Source: Sinotaia quadrata | Lineage: Eukaryota; Mollusca; Gastropoda; Architaenioglossa; Viviparidae | DNA length: 64,000 nt | Direction: 5' to 3' | NCBI GenBank assembly: GCA_028829895.1 | Contig: CM054177.1 | Span: 34,435,064-34,499,063 of the forward strand | In this document: positions 49,476 through 60,687 of the stretch, one piece after another | Numbering within the stretch: position 1 is the stretch's first letter | Layout: the number at the start of each line of letters is the position of its first letter | Translations under genes and position numbers: made by a program | The notes under the pieces: generated by a model | Seen by the model: only the letters and a program-made list of their open reading frames with translations | Told to the model about the DNA's origin: nothing | Database searches by the model: none

Positions 49476-51100
49476 TGCACAGATCACACCACATTGGCAA
49501 CAGAACACTAAATAAGTTAAAAATTTCATATAGAAATTCTATTGTACATGACCAAGTGAAATGGAATTTATGGAATCTAGGTCAGCCACAGATAAGAATA
49601 AATCTGTATCAATTCCCATTCTTAGAATCAATACTGCAAAGTTAAAACTTTAAGAGATTTTGAAATTCAATATTTCTGAAAGAAATCAGAGCTCTCGTTC
49701 ATTTGCAAGACAGACTTTTCAACATAGCACCATAACATGTGACATCATGAGTGAGAACTACAATCTGCATACGCTGTCTGACATATTGTCTTGCGGTAAA
49801 CGCGAAGTTTGAAAAATAAAACACGGGGTTTCTTTTGTCAAATGACAAATTTTCCTGAATATATAATCTTATTACTCTAGCCACTACCAGGATAAAAACT
49901 GAAGTCTTTATTTTCTGCTATAAACTTTAGTTGGTAAATCCATTAGAAGACATTTAATACTTATTAATATTTTACAGTTTATGGTTTCATAATACTGCAT
50001 ATTAGCAAAGTTATAGAATTTTTTTGCACCATTAGTAAGATGGCAACTGAATTTTGGCCTATAATTCTAGCCATTTTGTTGTTGTAACTGTATCAGATTC
50101 TTAGATCAGTATACACAGTAAACTAATAATTGTAATATTAATAAGAACAAATACATATATTTAAGCTTTAAGATCATTCAAGTATTAAATTAATATAACA
50201 CTGGCCATTAAATGTTAAATTTAAAAACTTTCAATTTACAATACTAAATAATTAAAATAGTACACAAAACAAATACAGGATAAGCATGCAAACATATAAT
50301 AATAATAATAGTCACTCATTTAAAAACATGACTACTGCTATTCTCTATATTGTTCATCGTTAGTAAGTTAAGTAATTAAAAATCATATGAGAATGATATT
50401 CACTTATTTAAAACATAACTATATATACTTATGTTCTCTAAATACTATTTATTACTAATAGTAATGCACAGCTCATTTTAACAATACTATAGTTAGAAAT
50501 ATGTCCTTAGATTCCATTTCACTTGGTTTTTAAATATATAATTTAATTACAATGAATTCCTATTTCATATCAGTAATTTTTCATGGGAGAATATGAATGT
50601 ATATTTATCAAAATGTTTATTCATTATATTTTGCAGCACCTGTTTATTCAATCTTTTCTTAAAGGGGTGGATTTAATGGATTTGCACTTATGTGTGTATG
50701 AGTGATTTTTTTGAGTGTGTTTATTTCAAAACTCTAATAGATTAGTTTTCATTACCACACGCACACACGTTTCATGAAAAAAATTTTGTGAACTTGAAGA
50801 GAAAATACAAGTTATGGGAGATAATCAGTATGTTGGTGAAACAATACAATTAAAAATTCGTACATCAGTTACCTCCCTTGATTTAACAACTGAACCAATA
50901 TTTCTGATTGAAAACAATCGGAATGATGTGGATTTTACTGCTTGTAGCGATATAACTAACTGAATACTAAAAATGAACTAAAATTACTTTGTCATTTATT
51001 ATTGGGTAGACACGATTTCATCATACAAAACGCTCACCAGGATAATAGCACAATTTGTACCTGAATATAAACTTTTCAGTCTAGTACAATTGTCTTCTCA
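49476..51100. other. Non-coding DNA, nothing recognised
   Basis: AT-rich, without coding or mobile-element signals that I can name. The 61-codon open stretch at 49884-49699 (- strand) has no family resemblance. Confidence 0.5.
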
Positions 51101-51104
51101 AGTG

Positions 51105-51240
51105 TTTTATTGGTGGTCAAAGGAGGGCTTCCGCCTGCCCTCCACCTCAGACGCACCGCGGCTGTGGGGCTCCTCTAGAGGCAGCCCAAGACAAAACATC
51201 GTCAAGATGAATGGTCTATTGCGGCTTCTGTGGTGAGAGA
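51105..51240. repeat. GC-rich dispersed-repeat-like segment
   Basis: An abrupt GC-rich block (GGGCTTCCGCCTGCCCTCCA ... GCACCGCGGCTGTGGGGCTC) in AT-rich DNA. It encodes no recognised protein, and the sharp composition change suggests an inserted repeat of unknown class. Confidence 0.35.
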
Positions 51241-51559
51241 GAGCGTAATATTTTATTAGTGGAACTTTAAAATAATAATAGTTTGTGAACATTGCATTTA
51301 AATGTGTCCTCTTGCTATTTTATTTATATATAATTGGACAAATGCAATTTCTCATATTTATTTTCTTCACATTCTTATCAATCCATTTTATACTAAACCC
51401 CGTAAGCAATTAAAAACAAACAATTGAATATATCCCACTTAAAAAAATATCTAAACACATTGACATCATAAGAGAGTCATAGAACTGAGTGAATTCTTGC
51501 TTCATTGTTTATGTATCATTTCTTTAGAGTTTTATTATTTTAAAAAAATCTTTCTTGCT

Positions 51560-51830
51560 TGCTTATTTGCTTATTTCCTTGGATTCCTCGTGGAACAAAG
51601 GGCCTCGACAACAGTCCTCCAGCGCACTCGATTCTGGGCAGCCTTTTACCGAGGCATCTCTCTGATTCAAGCACTGGTTGGATACTTCTGTTGCTTTGGT
51701 TTCTGTAGCGTGTGGGTTTTTACGGGTGGGGTTGCTAGCCCCACGCCCAACCCTCCTCCTTTCTCACCCGGGCTTGGGAACGGCCATGGCGGAGTTGTTT
51801 TAATCTTTCAGCACATGTAGCAAATCTAAA
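51560..51830 (-). repeat. LINE-like (possibly RTE-type) 5' fragment
   Basis: Moderately GC-rich block with an open - strand stretch containing LKQLRHGRSQARVRKEEGWA followed by WG. The DNA words CCCCACGCCCAACCCTCC and GCCCGGGCTTGGGAACGGCCATGG-like sequence look to me like the leader region of RTE-type retrotransposons, but this rests on recollection only. No reverse transcriptase or endonuclease motif is present. Confidence 0.3.
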
Positions 51831-52138
51831 ACAGAGTGCTCCTTCAAGAAATAAATAAATAACTTCTTTGAAGTCCAGCTTGAAGCTATCTAGTGACCAA
51901 GTTTTCGAAATGTACAACCTCATTTAAAAAGAACAAAACAACAAAAAATGCCTCATATTTATAATGACTGCTCCGAGGGAAAGTGATAAAAAAAAAAAAC
52001 TATACCTAGATGTACATATATAGATTTTGTCCAGTAGTTGTAGATCTATTTGCCAGGATAATATAACTCTTGATCAAAACAACAGTTATGATTGTCTCAA
52101 AGCTCACCCAACAACGTCATTAAATACTCTTGTAAACT

Positions 52139-52190
52139 AACACACACACACATACACACACACACTACACACACACACACACACACACAC
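52139..52190. repeat. (CA)n microsatellite, interrupted
   Basis: CA dinucleotides with short TA and CTA interruptions. Confidence 0.95.
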
Positions 52191-52469
52191 AAATAAAATA
52201 TCCTTTTATATATTATAATAATCATATAATCCATATCTTTATCTTAAAATAGTTTTTAATACATTCATTTCACTCATTTTGCAAACAATTAATATTTACT
52301 GTTATTAGAAACAGATCCATCAAGCAGACGATACTCAAAATATTAGTAATACTAAATGAAGAGTAATAATTATTAATTCAATACTGTCACATAATTTCAT
52401 TTATAATCATATGGCAATTTATAAATGAATACTAAATTATTTATCATAATATGACAGTTATTAATCAGA

Positions 52470-52572
52470 AACCTATTTGAGATGAAAACCGGCGAATTCC
52501 ACACAATACATAAAAAGCATACAGTATCTCTAGGTATCACATTTATTTTTCTCATCTCTTTGGTATTATACA
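52470..52572 (+). repeat. Dispersed repeat fragment, related to 12579-12690
   Basis: Shares ordered words with a fragment in SNAP25 intron 3 (GAAACC.ATTT, CG.ATTCCACA, TTTTTCTCATCT.TTTGGTATTA). Confidence 0.4.
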
Positions 52573-53282
52573 GATGGACTAAAACTTCTGAAATGTCAAA
52601 CCCTGTCTCATTGGTTATTCAGGGTTTGAATACAACCAATCAAATTGCACAAAACCACCATCTTATTAACAGTTGATTTTCAATGGAATAACAAAGTGGG
52701 ATGTCTTAATTTCAAATACCTTAAGAGCAAATATATTTGAAGTCAACAACTTTATAGTATTTTGTTCAGAATACTGTCTGTAAATAAAGAATTATTATTT
52801 TTTTGTTGTTGGTAAAATGACAATTAAAGTATTTAAAAATTTAGCAGACTAACAACATAACAGAGAGATGTAAATAAAATATGAGATGAATGTTTGAAAT
52901 GTTACTGGTGTTGAATGAAAAAAAATTTTTTTCTCTGTTATAAATCAGACTGTCATTTTTGCAATTTACTGAAGTACAGACATCCATTTTGGGAAGTGGT
53001 TAGTAAACCTTTCATAACAATATAATTATTGAAAGCATAGCAAAATCTGTTAGACTTGCCATACGAAATTGACTCATGAATTGCATTGCCATTCACGCAG
53101 TGCTATTTAACCAAATCGAATGTAACACAGACTGATACATTTCTCTACTCGAATTGCTTTAAATTTGAGCCAAATAGTTCATACGGTTTCTTTAAGTGGG
53201 CAGTGGACACTGACTGCTGCAAACTCTAGAGAAACTATGGGTATCACTTCGATGAACTTAGGTGATTTTTCGATTTTATTTT

Positions 53283-53600
53283 GATGGACTTTGTGACGCC
53301 TGCACCAATTAGTTAATGGTTATGATTATTATTAAGTGATTAATCATCCGTTACTTATTACAAGTAATGAGGATATTAATTTATGTTATTAATAATTCTC
53401 CAGCAGACACCACTCGTCTCTCTCATTTTGTGGATATGCAGGCGCTGTAAAGTTTTTTCTCCTCCACAACATTAAAGACAAACATTTACCATCACACAAT
53501 ATTTCCATAGGTAAAAAACTTCTGAGTAAAGAAGACAAATCCATCTTTAATCTATATTTAGTGAGAGACATCCACCCACTTTCTGTTTCCAACATAAGGT
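53283..53600 (+). mobile_element. Non-autonomous repeat, copy 1 (partner of 62880-63150)
   Basis: Shares with the complement of 62880-63150 the series ACC.AGTTAAT.GT.ATGATTATTATTAA, TTATTAATAATTCTCCAGCA, GACACCACTCGTCTCTCTCA and GGATATGC.G.CGCTGTAAAG. A weak terminal inversion (CACCACTCGTCTCTCTCAT ... GTGAGAGACATCCACCC, near 53410 and 53560) resembles the hairpin of the other copy. There is no coding capacity, so it looks like a fold-back or MITE-type element. Confidence 0.55.
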
Positions 53601-54310
53601 TATCAATATGTTTTAGAAGTTCAATAAATATAACAATACATTTTTTTAAAAATCAACAATCAAATATACATTTAATAGATAGAATGGAAAAGATTACTTG
53701 ACATGATAATTCCATGAAACCATGTTCCAATAATTTTAATATCTATACATTCGTATATTCTAAAACACTATTCAGCAATTTAGTGTCAATACAAATCACA
53801 GGATAGTTCTTATCAGAGAACAGAAATGGAAGAATTATTAGAGATAAGTGATAATAGTTTGTACATAACCTGATTTAGGTGCTGTCTCAATAGTCTTTGC
53901 AAGCTTTTGTAACAAAATCACAATTTATTGTTTACGTCAATTCCACGTGTTCCCCTTCTCAAGTTGTAGGACACTGATTCGCTGCTATTCTCTTGAGGCT
54001 ACGTGGATGCTCCCTTGCCAAACCAGTTCTCTCAAGCAGAAGAACAATTGTAGCAATTTCCAGTAACTTCCTTGTACCAGAAATTGCTTGATGTAGTCAG
54101 TGTGCTTTGCCACCATATATAAATGGAGTGTAGTGTATTCTTTACATTTATACACTGCAGGAGACACCTCTCTCGTCTTCCACAGTCATAGCAGTCTGTA
54201 ATTAGTGAACCAGAAGATTCAAAAGCTCTGCTGGGCTACACTAGGCTATAACAATACAAGTTATACAACTCTGTAGGACAACAAAGACTAAAGAAATGTA
54301 TGCTACATAA

Positions 54311-54318
54311 CATTAGAC
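54311..54318. repeat. hAT target site duplication CATTAGAC (left)
   Basis: Identical to 55089-55096. Confidence 0.93.
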
Positions 54319-55088
54319 CAGGGGTCTCCAAACTTTACAGCCCGAGGGCCGCATTAACTATTAAACAGCAGTTCTGGAGCCGACTACACACTCGAGGTCC
54401 AAATAAAAAAGAATCAAAACATGGATGCTGTTTTTTAATTATTTATTTAATATTATTTTATTCAGTTATTATTTAATAACACATTGATACACTACACATG
54501 AACACCTGTATTAGTGGGAATGGGGAAATTGTTTCTTGGATGCCAAAATAGCAGACATTTCTGGCTTTAGATTTGATGTCCCTAACATCAACAGTGACCT
54601 GAGATTAACATTCAACAATTTTGTTCTCAAATTGTACTTCACATATTTTCATTCTTGAAAATGTTTGTTCACACTGGTATGTTGTTCCAAAGATTGAAAG
54701 GTACCTTGGTGCAAAGGTTTTGACATTAGGAAAGTCTTCCTTGGGCAAACACTGGTAACAACCCACCAGTCCTTTGAACTTGTCCCTAAGGAGGTCATTT
54801 GCTTGCAACTCTATGTCTTTGTTTAATAGTTACGGTTGACTGCTTGTATATTATAGACTGGGTGGACTGGATACTAAGAATGTCCAACTTATGTAACAAT
54901 CAGTGACCCATATCAATAACGCTCCTTTATTCCGAATCTGGGTCAGAGTTGTTTGTTCCCTCTCAACTCTCAGAGATTAGAGATAGAAAAATTTAGCGGC
55001 GACTGATCTTGGCAGGATACACATAAATTTCCATAATTTTTTTCCATAGACAAAAAGGTCCCCAAGGGCCGTAGTTTGGAGACCCCTG
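54319..55088 (-). mobile_element. Internally deleted hAT element, 770 bp
   Basis: Bounded by CAGGGGTCTCCAAACT and its inverse AGTTTGGAGACCCCTG (ending 55088), with perfect 8-bp flanks CATTAGAC. The only transposase left is the last part on the - strand (see 54605-54808). Its terminal repeat differs from that of the element at 44320, so it belongs to another hAT family. Confidence 0.93.
54605..54808 (-). pseudogene. hAT transposase C-terminal fragment
   Basis: Encodes LPKEDFPNVKTFAPRYLSIF followed by GTTYQCEQTFSRMKICE, the usual end of the hAT dimerisation region (P.L...A...LS.FGSTY.CEQ.FS.MK). Only about 67 residues remain of a protein normally 500-700 long, so it cannot transpose itself. 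Confidence 0.85.
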
Positions 55089-55096
55089 CATTAGAC
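55089..55096. repeat. hAT target site duplication CATTAGAC (right)
   Basis: Identical to 54311-54318. Confidence 0.93.
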
Positions 55097-55670
55097 CATA
55101 GTAAAGCACGAAGAACATCTCTATAGAATCACTGAACCACTAGATCACAGCATTGCAAATTATACAACTCTATAGGGCTACAGTAGGTCATACCTATGAA
55201 TGTTTCATAACTATGCGCATTTATGATAACATTAGGCCATATAAGTGCATGCAACATTAACTATAGAAAAACATGCTAACAGTTCTACAAGAAAACATTA
55301 TAAAACCATAGAAAAGCACACTATACAACTGTATATGACAATATTCAACCACAGAAAAGCATGCTACACAAGTCTGTAGGACTTCTTTTTACCACAGCAC
55401 AAACGCACTAGGAAAATTTGAGTTTGATCTAATCCCTCTTTAAACAATCCCTTATGCAAGCAAACGGAAGCATTGATTTCGTATGGCAAGTTCAATATCC
55501 TTCTCCACTTGCGATAAAATACATTTCCACGTTCGAAATTTTGCCCTGAGCAGCTCTGGTCGGGAAGCATGCCATGTCTAGCCTTTAAACTGTTTAGACT
55601 AGCTGTTCAGAGTACACCTTTTTGTACTGGAAGATTATTTTTCCCAACGGTACGTTTTTCTGCCTTGTTA

Positions 55671-55855
55671 GACTAGCGGTTCCAAGGGTATACTTTCTGT
55701 CTTGTTGACTAGCGGTTCCAAGGGTATGCTTTCTGTCTTGTTGACTAGTGGTTCCAAGGGTATGCTTTCTGTCTTGTTGACTAGCAGTTCCAAGGGTATG
55801 CTTTCTGTCTTGTTAGATTAGCGGTTCCAAGGGTATGCTTTCTGCTTGTTAGACT
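55671..55855. repeat. Minisatellite, 36-bp unit, five copies
   Basis: gactagcggttccaagggta followed by tgctttctgtcttgtt repeats with starts at 55671, 55707, 55743, 55779 and 55815. Diverged units continue to about 56000. Confidence 0.93.
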
Positions 55856-56029
55856 GTCGATTTTATGGCTACGCCAAGGGTACTCATTTATGTCTGATTG
55901 GACTAGCAGTATCAATTATAAGCTGTGTCTGGTTAGACTAGTGGTTCCAAGGGTACGCCTTTGTGTCGTGTAGACTTGTTGTTCCGAGAGTTCCTTTATT
56001 TGTCTGAATAGATTTATTCCGTGAAAATT

Positions 56030-56300
56030 CTTTATTGTCTGATTATATTGGTTGTTCGAAAGGATACTTTACCTATGGTTAGATTTATTCCTGAAAATGC
56101 TTTTTATTGTCTGGTTAGATTGACTGTTCGAGAAAATACTTTACTGTCTGGTTAGATTTATTCCTGAAAATGCTTTTATTGTCTGGTTAGATTGACTGTT
56201 CGAGAAAATACTTTACTGTCTGGTAAGATTTATTCCTGAAAATACTTTATTGTCTGGTTAGATTTATTCCTGAAAATGCTTTACTGTCTGGTTAAACAAT
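56030..56300. repeat. Minisatellite, about 35- and 70-bp higher-order units
   Basis: Alternating half-units (GTTAGATTTATTCCTGAAAATGCTTT.ATTGTCTG and GTTAGATTGACTGTTCGAGAAAATACTTTACTGTCTG) form a two-part higher-order repeat. The array looks like a diverged continuation of the 36-bp array to its left, because the shared core TGTCTG.TTAGA..G is kept. Confidence 0.85.
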
Positions 56301-56824
56301 GTTACCTTTTACTTGCTAAATAAGTAGTATTTAAAAAGATCACTTTTCCTTTCTGCTTAAATTCTCTTAGATCAAAAGTAACTTCTTCTTCTGTCTGTGT
56401 AAACTATTTCCATCCAAAAAAAGATGACATATTAAGTACCACGATCAAGTAAACATTAGACATCCATCTTAGGTCATTTAGAGTACATTCATATCTCAAC
56501 TGAATTAAAGTTAAAAATATATTTTCTCTAACCTTTGTGTTCATTAACCTTGAAGTGGGGATGTTATTTGAAAAATATTCAAGTAATCTTAATAAAGAAG
56601 TCATCTCTTCTCATAATTAGGATTGGATTTGTGTTTTAAGAAACAAAACAAAACAAAACAAAAAACCAAGAAGTTTTCTTCCAGTGAACGCTTGTATCCA
56701 ATTGATAGTAGAAATGAAATTGTCCACTAGAAAGATTTTATTTAGCTCAGGTAAAGATCACATTATTTACTCAGTGATACTTTATATCCTTGCATAACTG
56801 GAGAACATCAACTTCACAAAGGTG

Positions 56825-57335
56825 GCTTGTACTTTAATCGTTCGTACGGCTGACTCATTCACTAAGGCTCACATATGATGAACGGTTGGCAGATTTACTC
56901 ACTAAGCTTTGTACTTTAATCGTGCGCAATGCAGACTTGCTTACTGAGGCTTGTACTTTAATCGTGTGTAAGGCAGACTTGCTCACTAAGGCTAGTACTT
57001 TAATCGTGTGTAAGGCAGACTTGCTCACTAAGGCTTGTACTTTAATCGTGTGTAAGGCAGACTTGCTCACTAAGGCTTGTACTTTAATCGTGTGTAAGGC
57101 AGACTTGCTCACTAAGGCTTGTACTTTAATCGTGTGTAAGGCAGACTTGCTCACTAAGGCTTGTACTTTAATCGTGTGTAAGGCAGACTTGCTCACTAAG
57201 GCTTGTACTTTAATCGTGTGTAAGGCAGAAATGTTCACTAAGACTGACACTTTAATCGTGTGTAAGGCAGACTTGCTCACGAAGGCTTGTACCGTAATCG
57301 TGTTTACGGCAGACTTACATACTGAGGCATGCAAG
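56825..57335. repeat. Minisatellite, 42-bp unit, about 12 copies, open on both strands
   Basis: The unit gcttgtactttaatcgtgtg then taaggcagacttgctcacta and ag repeats with small variations, most uniform between 56950 and 57230. Because 42 is a multiple of three and the unit lacks stops in one frame on each strand, long open frames arise. The + strand (56886-57338) repeats ADLLTKACTLIVCK; the - strand (57334-56855) repeats SKSALHTIKVQALV. No signal, splice context or homolog supports translation, and perfect DNA-level repetition explains both frames. Confidence 0.93.
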
Positions 57336-57630
57336 TGAGCTGTAAAGTTGATTTTCTCGCCAATGTTTGCATCATTATCTTGTGTTGTTTAAGCCTTACG
57401 AGAAAAATCTAAAACTTCTTTGATTGTTTTTTTATGTAAAAGTTATTAATCGGATACTAAGGCTTGCATAAAAGGTTAACTGAAACCAAGGCGTACTCAG
57501 CAGGATAACCGCAAACTAAGACTTATGCAAAAGATTAATTATAGAAGCTTGCTCAAACGATTAACGACTAATTAAAGCTTTGTGCATAAAGTTAGCTACA
57601 AACTTGAGCAGGCACATAAGGTGAACTACA

Positions 57631-57765
57631 AGATAAAACATGCATAATTATAATGCTAACTACCAACTTAATACAAGATAAAACATGCATAATTATAATG
57701 CTAACTACCAACTTAATACAAGATAAGACATGCATAATTATAATGCTAACTACCAACTAAGACAT
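57631..57765. repeat. Minisatellite, 45-bp unit, three copies
   Basis: agataaaacatgcataatta then taatgctaactaccaacttaataca, starting at 57631, 57676 and 57721. Confidence 0.93.
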
Positions 57766-57977
57766 ACACATAAGACTCGCATATCATTTGTATTTGTGTC
57801 ACCTAACAATTGTGAAGATTAAAACAGTGTAGTAAATATTTCAAATACTTGTTTTTTTTAATGTGAGATGACTACATATTAGTCTATCACTTATATGTAT
57901 ATACTAAGTTCAAAAACCTATCTGACAATGTGTCTCGGCAGTCTACAAATATCGAGTACTCAGGAATTCTGTCAATA

Positions 57978-58205
57978 AGTGATCACTGATCCTAACATTT
58001 CTAGGCAAATAAACAGCACTCAGTGATCACTGATCCTAACATTTCTAGGCAAATAAACAGCACTCAGTGATCACTGATCCTAACATTTCTAGGCAAATAA
58101 ACAGCACTCAGTGATCACTGATCCTAACATTTCTAGGCAAATAAACAGCACTCAGTGATCACTGATCCTAACATTTCTAGGCAAATAAACAGCACTCAGT
58201 AATCA
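57978..58205. repeat. Minisatellite, 44-bp unit, five copies
   Basis: agtgatcactgatcctaaca then tttctaggcaaataaacagcactc, with starts at 57978, 58022, 58066, 58110 and 58154 and a diverged partial at 58198. Each unit begins with the palindrome AGTGATCACT. Confidence 0.95.
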
Positions 58206-58244
58206 TGAAAACTGTACAATACATAGAACTTTCATGGAGTTTGC

Positions 58245-58475
58245 TAAACCGCATGTCACTTCTACTAACCTCATGTAAATACTTTTTTCGTGGGGTTTGC
58301 TAATCGCATGCAAATACTTCTGTCATGGGGTTTGCTAAAACTTCTTTCATAGGGTTTGCTAATCGCACGTAAATACTTCTGTCATGGGGTTTGCTAATAC
58401 TTCTTTCATAGGGTTTGCTAATCGCACGTAAATACTTCTGTCATGGGGTTTGCTAACCGCATGTAAATACTTCTT
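58245..58475. repeat. Tandem repeat of GGGGTTTGCTAATCGCA.GTAAATACTTCT units
   Basis: About six variable units, two of them forming a longer 62-bp higher-order repeat (TCATGGGGTTTGCTAATACT followed by TCTTTCATAGGGTTTGC). Confidence 0.88.
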
Positions 58476-58489
58476 TCTGCCATCCTATA

Positions 58490-58735
58490 CAATGCATATA
58501 TAAATAGACTTCACTAAACTGTCCATAAATACAGCATTAAGAAAGTCATATGTACAATGTATATATAAATAGACCTCACTAAGCTGTCCATAAATACAGC
58601 ATTAAGAAAGTCATATGTACAATGTATATATAAATAGACCTCACTACGCTGTCCATAAATACAGCATTAAGAAAGTCATATGTACAATGTATATATAAAT
58701 AGACCTCACTAAGCTGTCCATAAATACAATACAGT
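58490..58735. repeat. Minisatellite, 65-bp unit, four copies
   Basis: tatataaatagacctcacta then agctgtccataaatacagca and ttaagaaagtcatatgtacaatg; the TCACTA landmark falls at 58511, 58576, 58641 and 58706. Confidence 0.95.
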
Positions 58736-58739
58736 GTAC

Positions 58740-58970
58740 TGGTATATATCCTTCATAAGTTTAATGTAAATGCCTGCCTACTGTACAATATATATCTATA
58801 TCTATATGGCAATTCAATAATCTTAACGTACATGTATATATCATTCATAAGTTTAATGTACATGCCTGTCTACTGTACAATATATATCTATATGGCAATT
58901 CAATAACCTTAATGTACATGTATATATATCATTCAATAATCTTAATGTACATGTATATATCATTCAAAAA
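58740..58970. repeat. Tandem repeat, about 100-bp unit, two copies plus short partials
   Basis: CATTCATAAGTTTAATGTA.ATGCCTG.CTACTGTACAATATATATC recurs twice, followed by shorter repeats of TCATTCAATAATCTTAATGTACATGTATATA. Confidence 0.85.
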
Positions 58971-59219
58971 TCTTGAAATCTATAAATTTAGCAATAAAAA
59001 GTCTGCAAACTACACGTATACAAATGTTGCCAGCCGTATGTAGAAAAGCCCAGACTAACAATTATAAAACAAACAACTTTTAAAAAAAATAGTATTATAC
59101 TAAACTATCACTTCAAAGTTCATTGCTAACAATAAATTTTAAATGCTTTTTTTCAAATTCAATGCTCTACAGTGCATGGTGGCAGTGGGTAGATTGGTCA
59201 ACACTGCCACAACATTTTT

Positions 59220-59645
59220 TGGAAGAAGTGGCGCCAGTTATTGCCGTTGATGGATGGGGTTAATGAGTCTCAGCTGCTCGCACCTTCTGTGTTGTTCTTC
59301 GCGCCTTCCCTAAAGGTCTCAACGCGTCCGGTGTCGCCGTCTTGACTGCCCGTCGTCGTGTAATTACCTCCCTTGGACTATTTAAATCTGCACCAGTGCA
59401 AATCAACGAGACTGTTCCCTCCCCTTTTGACACGAGAAAGACGGGAGAATATTTGTTTAATTTTTGCTTACAAGACGAAGTTGAAAGGCGAGTTTAGAGT
59501 TGCTATCCGGTGTCTTAGCCTAGGAACATGCTTTGCCAAGTCAGGTCGGGCTAACCCCCCCAGCACCTTTCGCTGTGGACAAATATTTGCGCTTCTGTGA
59601 CAGAGGTTTAGCCTTGTGTCATCCTACTTTGGGACAGTGCAGTTA
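59220..59645. promoter_or_regulatory. CpG-rich island, possible promoter or LTR relic
   Basis: A GC- and CpG-rich block (ctcaacgcgtccggtgtcgc ... cccgtcgtcgtgtaatta) in otherwise AT-rich DNA. It contains a TATA-like ACTATTTAAATC near 59377. TGGCGCC at about 59229 is reminiscent of a retroelement primer binding site. The (GA)n run follows at once. No exon with splice sites or a known protein could be read. It could be a promoter of a gene beyond the window, or a decayed retroelement end. Confidence 0.3.
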
Positions 59646-59661
59646 TTTTAATCTGGACTGC

Positions 59662-59663
<2 letters not shown>

Positions 59664-59757
<94 letters not shown>
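59664..59757. repeat. (GA)n microsatellite, about 47 units
   Basis: A nearly pure GA run. It creates an artificial Arg-Glu open frame. Confidence 0.98.
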
Positions 59758-59759
<2 letters not shown>

Positions 59760-59814
59760 AGCTATGTATAATAAGGTTTCAGATAAAATGAATCATCCTC
59801 AGCATCCTTGAATC

Positions 59815-60115
59815 CTTCATTATAAACATGTATTACAAATGACTAAATCATTGAGAGATAAATGCTAGGCTTCATTATAAACATGTATTACAAATGACCA
59901 AATCATTGAGAGATAAATGCTAGGCTTCATTATAAACATGTATTACAAATGACCAAATCATTGAGAGATAAATGCTAGGCTTCATTATAAACATGTATTA
60001 CAAATGACTAAATCATTGAGAGATAAATGCTAGGCTTCATTATAAACATGTTTTACAAATGACTAAATCATTGAGAGATAAATGCTAGGCTTCATTATAA
60101 ACATGTTTTATTGAT
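59815..60115. repeat. Minisatellite, 55-bp unit, about 5.5 copies
   Basis: cttcattataaacatgtatt then acaaatgactaaatcattga and gagataaatgctagg, with starts at 59815, 59870, 59925, 59980, 60035 and a partial at 60090. Copies differ by only one or two bases. Confidence 0.96.
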
Positions 60116-60687
60116 GGCTCAGAATAAAGTCGAAAATTATATACAAGCACACATGCACCCCTCTTTCACACTTACCAACATATCGGTCTGTGATTTTGTG
60201 CCCCTTGGGTCCTGGAAGAACCGACCCTTTATTTCTCATCACTCCACTACTATTTATACATAATGACCCAGTATAGGTAAAAAGAAGAATGGATTATTCT
60301 GATTCAATAAGAAAGAAAGAAAGGGGTGTAGCAAAGCCACATCTTAATAGGAACCCTTCATGTTGGGTAGCAAACTGACTTTAACAAGAATTTTAAAAGA
60401 CAATTGTTATGCTGGTGACAGAATAATACTCTACTTAGAATATTATTGAAGTTTGTAGCTATTGTATGTCCATAAGGAGTCTACATTTTTATATCTTTCA
60501 CCCAATGTTACATGTTGTGCAGTGTGTGTACGATTAAATTTGTTACATTATTAAAAAAATAAATTTTATTTTTATTTATTTGTTCAGCCACAATTTCCTA
60601 ATTATATTTTGGAAGTAGATTTCTATTGCTGTGAGTGGGGTAAAAAAAAGAAGAAGTCAGACATAAAAGAAACCGGTGTGCGGATGC
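60116..60687. other. Non-coding DNA, nothing recognised
   Basis: Contains a short poly-purine run (aagaaagaaagaaagggg near 60309) but no gene, repeat or element that I can name. Confidence 0.5.

Noticed and set aside
56886..57338. Repetitive + and - strand proteins in the 42-bp array
   Set aside because: Explained by a stop-free 42-bp tandem unit; no homology and no gene context, so kept only as a repeat.
59533..59811. 92-codon frame rich in Arg-Glu
   Set aside because: Produced by the (GA)n microsatellite.
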